NCBI GenBank assembly: GCA_036554605.1
Contig: DATBMY010000488.1
Span: forward strand, 1-9,007
Direction: 5' to 3'
Source of the DNA: DATBMY01 sp036554605
GTDB taxonomy: Bacteria > Acidobacteriota > Blastocatellia > UBA7656
Length of the DNA: 9,007 nucleotides
The notes beneath the pieces are model-generated. The model was not told the origin of the DNA. It made no database searches and was given only the letters and a program-made list of their open reading frames with translations. Both the position numbers and the translations under genes were made by a program. Shown one piece after another: positions 1 to 6,105 of the stretch (positions are counted from its first letter, which is position 1; every line of letters starts with the position of its first letter).

Positions 1-1
1 A

Positions 2-559
2 GAGCTTGAAGATCGGGTCCGGCCCGTGGAACTGGTTACTTCCGATGACGATCATCTATTGGCCGAGTTAAAAACGCCGATTGCTGAGGTCAATCTGAAT
101 AAGCTCAAGGTCTTAATCGGCCTTATGCGGAAGACGGCGGACGAAGCCTACCCTGAGTTCAAGCATTTTGTCGGCCCCGAGAGAGAGAGCAAAAGGCCTC
201 CCTCTATCATGGCCCCGCCCCTGGCTATGCCGGGTCCAGTGCTGGTTCCGCCTACACATCTGCCGCTTCCGCCTGTGAAAGTGCCTGCTGTAGATTCTAA
301 ACCGGTCCCGCTTAACAGTATCAAGCCAAACTACACGGAAGAAGCGCGGCGAAACAAAGTGCAGGGTGAGGTCATCCTCAGGGTAGTTGTAGATGAGAAG
401 GGCAATGTCGAGAGCCCCAGGGTTGCGCAAGGCTTGCCCGACGGACTCAACGACGAGGCGATTATTGCGGCAAGGAAGCTGAAGTTCAAGCCTGCCATGA
501 AAGATGGTAAGCCCGTTCGATACCCTATGAATATCAGAGTAGGTTTTTACCTGCGCTGA
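2..559 (+). CDS. TonB C-terminal domain protein (5' end outside window)
   Basis: The frame is open from base 2, so the gene most likely begins upstream. The first possible start inside the window is a GTG at 26, which has no visible Shine-Dalgarno sequence. Numbering from that GTG, residues 1-56 are mixed charged and hydrophobic, about 57-97 are a proline-rich linker, and 99-177 are a TonB C-terminal domain. The domain shows the usual pattern: KPNY...A at its start, GEVILRVVVDEKGNV, a helix ending KLKFKPAMKDGKPV, and a final beta strand ending FYLR. In TonB proteins this domain contacts outer-membrane receptors in the periplasm and passes on energy from ExbB/ExbD. No membrane anchor is visible, so it would have to lie upstream; without one this could be a TonB-domain protein with another role. 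The stop codon is 27 bases before the thioesterase gene, suggesting co-transcription. The domain call is firm, the true length and role are not. Confidence 0.85.
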   Translation, partial: ELEDRVRPVELVTSDDDHLLAELKTPIAEVNLNKLKVLIGLMRKTADEAYPEFKHFVGPERESKRPPSIMAPPLAMPGPVLVPPTHLPLPPVKVPAVDSKPVPLNSIKPNYTEEARRNKVQGEVILRVVVDEKGNVESPRVAQGLPDGLNDEAIIAARKLKFKPAMKDGKPVRYPMNIRVGFYLR

Positions 560-586
560 GCCTCGCCATTAAGTTGAGAGGAAGAA

Positions 587-1036
587 ATGACGAGTGAGCC
601 GGATCGGTCCAAGCAATCAGCGCCGAAGATGTCGGCACGGGAGCTTGAGCTATTTCTCTACTCTCATTTCCCCGACATGCAGCCGGGCGAGATTCGGGTA
701 GAGGAAGTCGGAGAGATGACGGCCCGCGTGCGGCGGCGCATAGAGGATCATCACCTGCGGCCCGGCGGGACCGTCTCGGGGCCGACGCTTATGGCGCTTG
801 CCGACACCGCGATGTACATGGCATTGCTTGCCATGATCGGCCCCGTTGCGCTCGCCGTAACATCGAGCCTGAGCATACACTTCTTAAGAAAGCCGCAAAG
901 GGTTGACTGCATCGCCGAGGCGCGGCTGTTAAAGCTCGGCCGCAACCTCGCGGTCGGCGAAGTGTCGATCTTCTCCGACGGCGCGCCGGATCTCGTCGCG
1001 CACGCCACTGTCACTTATTCAATCCCGCGGAGTTGA
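587..1036 (+). CDS. PaaI-family hotdog-fold acyl-CoA thioesterase
   Basis: This 149-residue protein has the length and layout of a single-domain hotdog (4HBT) thioesterase of the PaaI type, which hydrolyses acyl-CoA thioesters in the cytoplasm. The central signature lies at residues 58-78, with RPGG (58-61), SGP (64-66) and the helix LMALADTAMYMAL containing Asp73, the likely catalytic acid. Beta strands follow at about 87-100 (LAVTSSLSIHFLRKP) and 106-146, ending in HATVTYSIP. In E. coli PaaI the active-site segment carries an Asn and an HGG motif; here RPGG and SGP occupy those places, so this belongs to a variant subfamily and the substrate cannot be named. The ATG at 587 is preceded by a purine-rich ribosome site (GAGAGGAAG at 576-584). 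No signal peptide is seen. The gene sits between a TonB-domain gene and pdxJ, neither of which suggests a substrate. Confidence 0.85.
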   Translation: MTSEPDRSKQSAPKMSARELELFLYSHFPDMQPGEIRVEEVGEMTARVRRRIEDHHLRPGGTVSGPTLMALADTAMYMALLAMIGPVALAVTSSLSIHFLRKPQRVDCIAEARLLKLGRNLAVGEVSIFSDGAPDLVAHATVTYSIPRS

Positions 1037-1091
1037 TTTGCCCGCCACACCTCTGTACCTTAAAGCCGGATGATGGTCAGGAGCCTTTCTT

Positions 1092-1865
1092 ATGGATAGC
1101 AACCGATGGGCCAGAAGCGGCTACGTAAGACTCAACGTCAACATAGATCACATAGCGACCATACGTCAGGCGCGCCGCGCTTTCGAGCCGAGCCTGGTGA
1201 CGGCGGCGGCGCTCGCGGACCTGGCGGGCGCGAGCGGCATCACCATACACCTGCGCGGCGACCGGCGGCACATACAGGATGAAGACCTGCGCGTGCTGCG
1301 CGCGGTCGTAAAGACCCACCTGAATCTTGAGATGGCCGCGACCTCCGAGATGATCGGCATCGCAGGCGAAGTCAAACCCGATACGGTCACCCTTGTCCCC
1401 GAACGAGCCGACGAGGTGACGACTGAAGGCGGCCTTGATGTCGCGTCTCGCGAGCAAGAGATTGCCCGCGCCGTCGAGGAAATCTCCGAGGCCGGTATGA
1501 TCGTGAGTCTCTTCATCGATCCGGACCTCGCTCAGATAGAGGCTTCGGGCCGCATAGGCGCAATGCAGGTAGAGATTTGCACTGCCCGCTATGCGGAATT
1601 GACCGACCCGACGAAGAAGGCCGCCGACGGCGAAGTCGACCGCGAGCTTGCGCGAATTTCGGAATGCGCCGCGCGCGCGTCCGAGCTCAATCTACAGGTC
1701 GCCGCCGGGCACGGGCTCACCTATCGCAACGTGGGCGCGATAGCGGAGATTTATCCGATAGAGGAGCTCAACATCGGGCACAATATAGTGGCGAGGGCGG
1801 CGCTCGTAGGCATCGAGCGCGCCGTCAAAGAGATGATCGCCGCCATCGGCGGCAGGCTGCTATAA
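1092..1865 (+). CDS. pdxJ: Pyridoxine 5'-phosphate synthase PdxJ
   Basis: PdxJ condenses 1-deoxy-D-xylulose 5-phosphate with 3-amino-2-oxopropyl phosphate to pyridoxine 5'-phosphate, the ring-closing step of the DXP-dependent vitamin B6 pathway, in the cytoplasm. The 257-residue TIM barrel carries the family motifs in order: NIDHIATIRQAR (17-28, with Asn17, Asp19, His20, Arg25), ITIHLRGDRRHI (50-61), NLEMA (78-82), TTEGGLDV (110-117), VSLFID (138-143), AAGHGLTY (204-211, His207) and LNIGHNIV (226-233, His230). It is about 14 residues longer than E. coli PdxJ, mostly through an N-terminal extension before the first strand. The ATG at 1092 has AGGAG at 1079-1083 with eight-base spacing, and no other start lies near the first motif. 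Cys163 stands where many family members have His in the V/I-E-x-H-T segment. The gap of 55 bases to the thioesterase allows one operon. The gene is convergent with ddl. Confidence 0.97.
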   Translation: MDSNRWARSGYVRLNVNIDHIATIRQARRAFEPSLVTAAALADLAGASGITIHLRGDRRHIQDEDLRVLRAVVKTHLNLEMAATSEMIGIAGEVKPDTVTLVPERADEVTTEGGLDVASREQEIARAVEEISEAGMIVSLFIDPDLAQIEASGRIGAMQVEICTARYAELTDPTKKAADGEVDRELARISECAARASELNLQVAAGHGLTYRNVGAIAEIYPIEELNIGHNIVARAALVGIERAVKEMIAAIGGRLL

Positions 1866-1880
1866 GAATTGATTATAGAT

Positions 1881-1922
1881 GTTCAGTCTTCACGCCGAGA
1901 GCGTGCCCGGTCTGGACTCAAC
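1881..1922. terminator. Stem-loop between convergent pdxJ and ddl, possible bidirectional terminator
   Basis: A perfect five-base hairpin (CACGC at 1891-1895, loop CGAGA, GCGTG at 1901-1905) is flanked by an outer stem pairing GTTCAGTC (1881-1888) with GACTCAAC (1915-1922), with a single C-C mismatch. It lies in the 86-base gap between the pdxJ and ddl stop codons, where a shared terminator would be expected. Neither strand has a U-run directly after the stem, so it may be a transcript-end stabiliser or a Rho-dependent site instead. The structure is seen in the sequence; the function is inferred. Confidence 0.35.
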
Positions 1923-1951
1923 GCAAGCTAAAGCTAAAAGTTTGAACCTCG

Positions 1952-3091
1952 CTATCCGCTTTTTTTATCACGCGGCTGATAGCTTGTTAGATTGCGCGAT
2001 TTGTCGCGATGTCGTTCGATGGCTAGCTCGATGAGCCGGTCTATCAGCTCGCTGTAGGAGATACCGCTCGCCTCCCACATCTTCGGGTACATGCTGATCG
2101 AAGTGAAGCCGGGCATGGTATTAATCTCGTTTATGATTACGCGATTCGTGCCGCGCTCGACAAAGAAGTCTACGCGGGCGAGCCCCGACCCGTCTATGGC
2201 CTGAAACGCGACTATCGCATCGCGCTGCAGGCGCTCAAGAATCCGCTTGGGAAGTTTTGCCGGAACCTCCGTCCGCGATTTTGTATCGATATACTTGTCT
2301 TCGTAATCATAAAAATCGTGCCCGGCGATTATCTCGCCCGGAAGACTCGCCACCGGGTTATCGTTGCCAAGCACGCTCACCTCTATCTCTCGCCCCACTA
2401 TGGCGCGCTCGACTATTATCCTGCGGTCGTACCGCGCGGCGTCATCAATCGCGTCTCGCAGCTCGCTCTTATCGATTGCCTTGGAGATGCCGACCGATGA
2501 GCCGAGATTCGCGGGCTTTACGAAGACCGGATAACCGAGCGAGCGAGCGATCTTTCGGATAACTATATCGGGCTCCTCTTCCCATGCGGCGCGAGTGAAC
2601 CACTCATAATCACCGATGGTAAGGCCCGACTGCCGGAACAGTTGCTTCATCACAATCTTGTCCATCCCGGCGGCCGAAGCCACGACACCGCAGCCGACGT
2701 AAGGGACCCCCGCCATCTCGAGCAGTCCCTGAATCGTGCCGTCCTCGCCGTAGGTGCCATGCAGCACCGGAAAGATCACGTCAATAGGCTCGCTGGAGAG
2801 ATGCTCGTTTTCGCCGCCGAGCTTTGTAAGGCCGGCATGCGTGGGGTCGCCGATGATCGCTACCTGTTGTTGCTCATCGCTGCTCATCACCGCCTGTGGC
2901 AGCAGCGCCGCGGCGTTTGCCGACTGAAGCCAGCGGCCCTCTTTATTAATCCCGATGGGCACGATCTCGTACTTCTTTTTATCAATCGCGTTGATAATAG
3001 ACTCGGCGGATCGCAGGCTGACTTCGTGCTCTCCCGAACGTCCCCCGAAGACAACGCCGACCTTCAGTTTCTTTCCCAAATCCCCTCCCAT
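1952..3091 (-). CDS. ddl: D-alanine--D-alanine ligase (Ddl)
   Basis: Ddl is the cytoplasmic ATP-grasp enzyme that joins two D-alanines for the peptidoglycan stem peptide. With the ATG at 3091 the product has 379 residues. Family motifs in order are GGRSGEHEVS with its active-site Glu, HGTYGEDG, VKPANLGSSVGISK (ATP-grasp lysine and substrate loop), the omega-loop segment FYDYEDKY, ARVDFF and NEINTMPGF (metal ligands). The tyrosine in the FYDYEDKY segment is the state found in E. coli DdlB and indicates D-Ala-D-Ala rather than D-Ala-D-Lac specificity. The start is uncertain. The frame allows a TTG at 3115 (387 residues) without a ribosome site, the ATG at 3091 also without one, and a TTG at 3079 (375 residues) preceded by GGAGG four bases away; that last start would give a very typical N-terminus (GKKLKVGVVFGG). 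The gene follows the arginase gene by roughly 65-100 bases on the same strand, so they probably share a transcript. Confidence 0.95.
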   Translation of the reverse strand: MGGDLGKKLKVGVVFGGRSGEHEVSLRSAESIINAIDKKKYEIVPIGINKEGRWLQSANAAALLPQAVMSSDEQQQVAIIGDPTHAGLTKLGGENEHLSSEPIDVIFPVLHGTYGEDGTIQGLLEMAGVPYVGCGVVASAAGMDKIVMKQLFRQSGLTIGDYEWFTRAAWEEEPDIVIRKIARSLGYPVFVKPANLGSSVGISKAIDKSELRDAIDDAARYDRRIIVERAIVGREIEVSVLGNDNPVASLPGEIIAGHDFYDYEDKYIDTKSRTEVPAKLPKRILERLQRDAIVAFQAIDGSGLARVDFFVERGTNRVIINEINTMPGFTSISMYPKMWEASGISYSELIDRLIELAIERHRDKSRNLTSYQPRDKKSG

Positions 3092-3181
3092 ATAAATGGA
3101 GTTGGCGGTGGTCAATGGTTCCCGTATCTCAAATATGCTATCTCACCCTCTACCAGCCGCTGCCCACTCCCTTTTCATTCT

Positions 3182-4093
3182 TCAAATGATTCTTTTGCCA
3201 AGAGCTGACAGCACCATCCCTACCGCTAGCTGCCCGGTCTGGTTTGTTTGATCGTAAAGCGGGTTGACCTCGGTAACCTCTACACAGACCACGCGACCCG
3301 AAGCCGCCATCTTTTCCATGGCCAGATGCGCCTCGCGGAAAGTCGCGCCGCCCGGCTCGGGCGTGCCGACTCCCGGCGCGTAAAACGGGTCGATAAAATC
3401 CATGTCCATTGTTGCGTGTATCGCGGCCGTATCCCGCGAGGCTATCTCGATCGCCTCGCTTATCACCTGGGCCATGCCGCGCTCGTCAAGCTCGCTCATC
3501 GTGAATACGCGCAGGCCAAGCGTCTTTATCAGCTCGCGCTCGCCGGGGTCGATGCTGCGCGCCCCGATTATGGCCACATTCTCCGGAAGTACTTTAGGCG
3601 CAAAGCCGGCTATCTCGGTAAGCTCGCGCGGGCCGTGGCCCAGGATAGCCGCAAGCGGCATGCCATGGATATTGCCCGAAGGCGTGGTGCTCGGCGTGTT
3701 TATATCAGGGTGAGCGTCGAGCCATATAATACCGATCTTCTCACCTCGCTTGCGGTAATAGGCCGCGACTCCCGACACGCTGCCTATCGCAATCGAGTGG
3801 TCGCCGCCGAGTATGATAGGAATCGCCCCCTCGTCGAGCGCGGCCTCTACCTTTTCGGCAAGCTCGCGCGAGGCTCCCGCGATCTCTTTCAAGTATCGCG
3901 CGCGCGGGTTTACCTCAACAATCGCTTCCGGCGGGTGGACGTTGATGTTGCCCGCATCTACTACGTCGTAGCCGAGCATCGTAACGGCTTGATTGAGCCC
4001 GCCGATCCTTATTGCGGAAGGGCCCATATCAACGCCGCGACGACCCGCGCCAAGGTCCATCGGCACGCCTATGATTATGGCTTTCTTGCTCAT
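3182..4093 (-). CDS. rocF: Arginase
   Basis: This enzyme hydrolyses L-arginine to L-ornithine and urea in the cytoplasm using two manganese ions. The 303 residues match the usual bacterial arginase length. The N-terminal signature is DLGAGRRGVDMGPSAIR (13-29). Metal ligands are His99 (GGDHS), Asp126, His128 and Asp130 (DAHPD), and Asp230 and Asp232 (MDMDFIDP). The arginine-binding stretch INTPSTTPSGNIHG (131-144) contains Asn132, Ser139 and His143, the last being the probable proton shuttle. Near the C-terminus are TEVNP (Glu275) and the NQTGQLAV segment. Agmatinase and formimidoglutamase are less likely because the N-terminal signature and the SGNIHG loop are arginase-like. The ATG at 4093 has only a weak GAGA upstream. 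No other arginine catabolism gene (ornithine aminotransferase, permease) is nearby; ddl follows on the same strand. The metal site is complete, so the protein should be active. Confidence 0.94.
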   Translation of the reverse strand: MSKKAIIIGVPMDLGAGRRGVDMGPSAIRIGGLNQAVTMLGYDVVDAGNINVHPPEAIVEVNPRARYLKEIAGASRELAEKVEAALDEGAIPIILGGDHSIAIGSVSGVAAYYRKRGEKIGIIWLDAHPDINTPSTTPSGNIHGMPLAAILGHGPRELTEIAGFAPKVLPENVAIIGARSIDPGERELIKTLGLRVFTMSELDERGMAQVISEAIEIASRDTAAIHATMDMDFIDPFYAPGVGTPEPGGATFREAHLAMEKMAASGRVVCVEVTEVNPLYDQTNQTGQLAVGMVLSALGKRII

Positions 4094-4325
4094 AGTGAAT
4101 TCTCGGCGGGCGGCGGGTGAGACTTCGGGCGGCCACGATGAAGGGCACTATTTACCTTATGCACAAGCCCGACGCCCGAACCATTTTCCCATCCCGTTAC
4201 TGTACAGGCAAGGCAGGCGGTCACAGGCTTCGGCCTTCAATAAAAAAATGGGCCGCTCGGGGCGGCCCTGATCGTGTGTTGATTGAGGAAGGAAAACAGT
4301 AAGCAATGGAGAATGGAAACCTGAT
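4094..4325. other. Intergenic region upstream of arginase
   Basis: This 232-base gap holds the intrinsic terminator of the lytic transglycosylase gene (listed separately). Because that terminator ends the upstream transcript, the arginase-ddl unit should have its own promoter between about 4100 and 4240 on the minus strand. I found no convincing -35/-10 pair there; the best AT-rich stretch, TAAATA near 4146-4151, has no good partner. No small gene or RNA gene was recognised. Confidence 0.5.
4242..4268 (-). terminator. Rho-independent terminator of the lytic transglycosylase gene
   Basis: Read on the minus strand, GGGCCGC (4268-4262) pairs perfectly with GCGGCCC (4256-4250) around a five-base loop, and the stem is followed one base later by seven T (4248-4242). 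The stem is seven G/C pairs. It lies 58 bases after the stop codon of the minus-strand gene at 4326-5471 and before the arginase gene, so it separates the two transcription units. On the plus strand no T-run follows, so it acts in one direction only. Confidence 0.9.
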
Positions 4326-5471
4326 TCAGTTCTGGCTCGCGGTCAATCCCTTGGTGCCGGCTCGGCCGACGACTCTTATGGCCGCCAGTATCTTCGGCAC
4401 GTAGTTGCGCGTCTCTTCGGGCAGCAGCCGCTTTTCGCATATCTCCCAGTAGTTGGCCCGCCCGTTTTCGACGATTGCCTTCATTACGCGCGGCTCGCCG
4501 CAATTGTAAGCGGCCATCGCAAGCGCCCAGTCGCCAAAGATCGTATAGAGGTCGCGCAGGTAAGCCGCGGCCACGCGCGTCTGTTTTACCGGGTCCCCGC
4601 GCTCGTCATTTCCGCTCTCGACCTTCAGCCCGTACTCCTTGGCCGTCTTTGGAATGAATTGCCATATGCCGCCGGCTGCCGCGGGCGATACGGCGCGCGG
4701 GTTCCAGACGCTCTCAACCAGCGCGAGCCATACGAGGTCTTCTGGAACGCCCGTGCGACGAAACTCTTCGCGGGCCATTTCCAGATACTGATTGCTGCGC
4801 TCTATGCCTACCTCAAGCGTGCGGCGCCCGCCCGTGCTCACGCTGTAGTGGCTCACCCACTTTTCAACGGCCGGGTTCGTCTCAAAAACCATGTCGCCGA
4901 CTGTCAGCGCCAGCGACTCGCTCGACGAAAGCGGCTCGGTCACGACAGACTCAACCGGCTCTGGCGAGGCCGCTTCATTAGCGTCCGCAACCATCCCTTC
5001 GGCCATATATCCCTTCAGGGCTTCGGGCTCGTTCCGATAGGCCGCCGGAGTATCGGCAACGGCGGTCTTTTCGCGGGAAGGCGGGTTGAATCTCTTTATC
5101 GCGCGGATGCCTGACCCGCTTTCGCTCTTTACCGCCTCGCCGCCCAGGCGCTTTACCACTCGCTTGTAGTATCCGGAGAGCCGCGGGTTCGCCTCGGCCG
5201 CTTCGGCCAATATATCTACCGCCTTTTTGAAGTCCGCTCTTTCCCGGCTCAGACCCTTTGGCTGTGGTTCATAAGTGGTTGTCGTTTCGGCCGTCTCGAC
5301 CGGTTCTGGCAGCGTCACGCTCAGCAGTCGCTTACCCTCGGGGGACGTAAAAGTAAGAGTCCCAAGTGCCATCAACAGCGACAGCGAGACGGTCGTGACG
5401 ATCTTTCTGGTGAGCACTTTCTTAAAAGAAAACCTGTTCGAGCTTGAGGCAAGAAACCCAGTTAGCTTCAT
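4326..5471 (-). CDS. Membrane-anchored SLT-domain lytic transglycosylase (MltD-like)
   Basis: The C-terminal half, about residues 222-368, is a family-1 lytic transglycosylase (SLT) domain, which cleaves the MurNAc-GlcNAc bond of peptidoglycan to give 1,6-anhydroMurNAc ends. The predicted catalytic Glu253 sits in the ES motif (LALVESVWNP), followed by SPAAAGGIWQFIP (262-274), QTRVAAAYL and the substrate-groove motif MAAYNCGEPRV (319-329). A basic N-terminus and a hydrophobic segment at about 25-42 suggest an uncleaved signal anchor with the enzyme in the periplasm. Residues 50-215 are a long linker rich in Glu, Ser, Pro and Thr with no recognised domain. No LysM repeats follow the SLT domain, unlike E. 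coli MltD. The motif has Cys324 where Ala is more usual. The ATG at 5469-5471 has GGAG about 13 bases upstream, a long spacing. It is a single-gene unit with its own terminator and is divergent from the small membrane protein gene at 5743. Confidence 0.93.
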   Translation of the reverse strand: MKLTGFLASSSNRFSFKKVLTRKIVTTVSLSLLMALGTLTFTSPEGKRLLSVTLPEPVETAETTTTYEPQPKGLSRERADFKKAVDILAEAAEANPRLSGYYKRVVKRLGGEAVKSESGSGIRAIKRFNPPSREKTAVADTPAAYRNEPEALKGYMAEGMVADANEAASPEPVESVVTEPLSSSESLALTVGDMVFETNPAVEKWVSHYSVSTGGRRTLEVGIERSNQYLEMAREEFRRTGVPEDLVWLALVESVWNPRAVSPAAAGGIWQFIPKTAKEYGLKVESGNDERGDPVKQTRVAAAYLRDLYTIFGDWALAMAAYNCGEPRVMKAIVENGRANYWEICEKRLLPEETRNYVPKILAAIRVVGRAGTKGLTASQN

Positions 5472-5490
5472 CTGCTTTCTTACTCCATCA

Positions 5491-5505
5491 CCCCGTTTGC
5501 CGGGG
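5491..5505 (-). promoter_or_regulatory. Leader hairpin just upstream of the lytic transglycosylase ribosome site
   Basis: On the minus strand CCCCG (5505-5501), loop GCAAA, CGGGG (5495-5491) forms a five-pair G/C stem about 20 bases before the ATG at 5471 and directly before the GGAG ribosome site. Its position suggests it could affect ribosome access or transcript stability. The pairing is seen; any regulatory role is inferred. Confidence 0.4.
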
Positions 5506-5606
5506 CTCTTTATATTCGATTTGTTTTAAGAATTGAGTATGGAAGGCCAGGCGCGTATCGGTTGGCTGGACTCCTCGGACGCTTTTTATGCTTTCCCCAT
5601 ACCCAC

Positions 5607-5637
5607 TTGTTCGTTAATTAATGCCACAATCTATACT
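5607..5637 (+). promoter_or_regulatory. Possible sigma-70-type promoter for the small membrane protein gene
   Basis: TTGTTC (5607-5612) and TATACT (5632-5637) resemble -35 and -10 boxes. The -10 box matches TATAAT at five of six positions, and the 19-base spacer is longer than ideal. It would give a leader of about 100 bases before the ATG at 5743. Bacterial lineages differ in promoter consensus, so this is only a candidate. Confidence 0.35.
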
Positions 5638-5742
5638 AGCAACGCAGGCCGCCGCCCGTCGAGATCCAGACAATAGTCGCAATAGTTTTGTAAGAGATGG
5701 CTTCCGGTTGTGAATCGTGGCCGGATGGAGTAGCTTCAAATC

Positions 5743-6105
5743 ATGTTCGGCGTACTGAAATCAGGTATAAAACTCGGCATCGGCTGCTTTGTGGCTATAG
5801 TTCTTTTCATTGCCCTTATCGCGGGGGCTATTTGGTGGTATTTGAGCGATTCAAAACCCGCCCCGCGCAACAGGAACCGCAACGGCCGCCGCGCCTTACT
5901 GGTCCAGCCGCCCCCGCCCGCCCTTATGCTTCCAGCGCGCGTAAAGTCAAAACGATATGCTGTAGCTAACCCCGGCTTTTTTGCCCTCGGCGAGCAGAAA
6001 ACTCACTATGTGCCGAGTGCCCAGCGCGTAACTGACGGTCGGGTGCACCTTCACGCCGTCGAAGATTATGAGGCTGCTCAGCCGCTCCGTGAAGTTTATA
6101 TTTAG
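5743..6105 (+). CDS. Small single-pass membrane protein, 3' end uncertain
   Basis: I do not recognise a family. Residues 1-10 (MFGVLKSGIK) lead into a strongly hydrophobic segment at about 11-33, ending in WWY, which is a clear transmembrane helix. A basic, proline-rich tail follows. The ATG at 5743 has GGAG at 5727-5730, twelve bases away, and a possible promoter at 5607-5637. The frame as read runs 120 residues, but its last 159 bases overlap the opposite-strand gene at 5947-6477, and the sequence after about residue 45 looks less protein-like. A one-base backward shift at the AAAA run at 5853-5856 would join the helix to a Pro/Ala/Gln-rich tail (PAQQEPQRPP, then LTGPAAPARP) stopping at 5969, about 75 residues in all. 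The N-terminal part is probably real; the C-terminal part may be an artefact of a frameshift, sequencing error or decay. Confidence 0.5.
   Translation: MFGVLKSGIKLGIGCFVAIVLFIALIAGAIWWYLSDSKPAPRNRNRNGRRALLVQPPPPALMLPARVKSKRYAVANPGFFALGEQKTHYVPSAQRVTDGRVHLHAVEDYEAAQPLREVYI

Larger units (their letters stand above)
5472..5742. other. Divergent intergenic region with promoters for both strands
   Basis: This 271-base AT-richer region lies between two divergent start codons. It carries a hairpin in the leader of the lytic transglycosylase gene and a possible plus-strand promoter (both listed separately). On the minus strand TATAAA (5514-5509) could be a -10 box, but there is no clear -35 box and the start point would fall inside the hairpin. 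No known riboswitch consensus was recognised and no small gene is convincing. Confidence 0.5.

Noticed and set aside
2534..2552. GAGC repeats (gagcgagcgagcga)
   Set aside because: They lie inside ddl and encode the ordinary family sequence around Ala-Arg-Ser-Leu-Gly, so they are a codon-use coincidence.
2642..3208. A 188-residue open frame on the plus strand opposite ddl
   Set aside because: It overlaps ddl almost completely, has a composition typical of a shadow frame and lacks any motif.
3248..4120. A 290-residue open frame on the plus strand opposite the arginase gene
   Set aside because: It lies wholly antisense to a gene with all arginase motifs, its translation is rich in Arg, His and Tyr with no domain, and long antisense frames are common in GC-rich DNA.
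4659..5114. A 151-residue open frame on the plus strand inside the lytic transglycosylase gene
   Set aside because: It is antisense to the SLT domain and linker and has no domain or ribosome site.
5491..5530. Plus-strand reading of the 5491-5505 hairpin as an intrinsic terminator
   Set aside because: The bases after the stem are T-rich but interrupted (CTCTTTATATT), and no plus-strand gene lies upstream that it could end.
5472..5640. A possible c-di-GMP or c-di-AMP riboswitch before the lytic transglycosylase gene, suggested by the GGCAAAC stretch
   Set aside because: Only a few bases resemble the consensus; the conserved second stem and the receptor elements of those riboswitches are missing.
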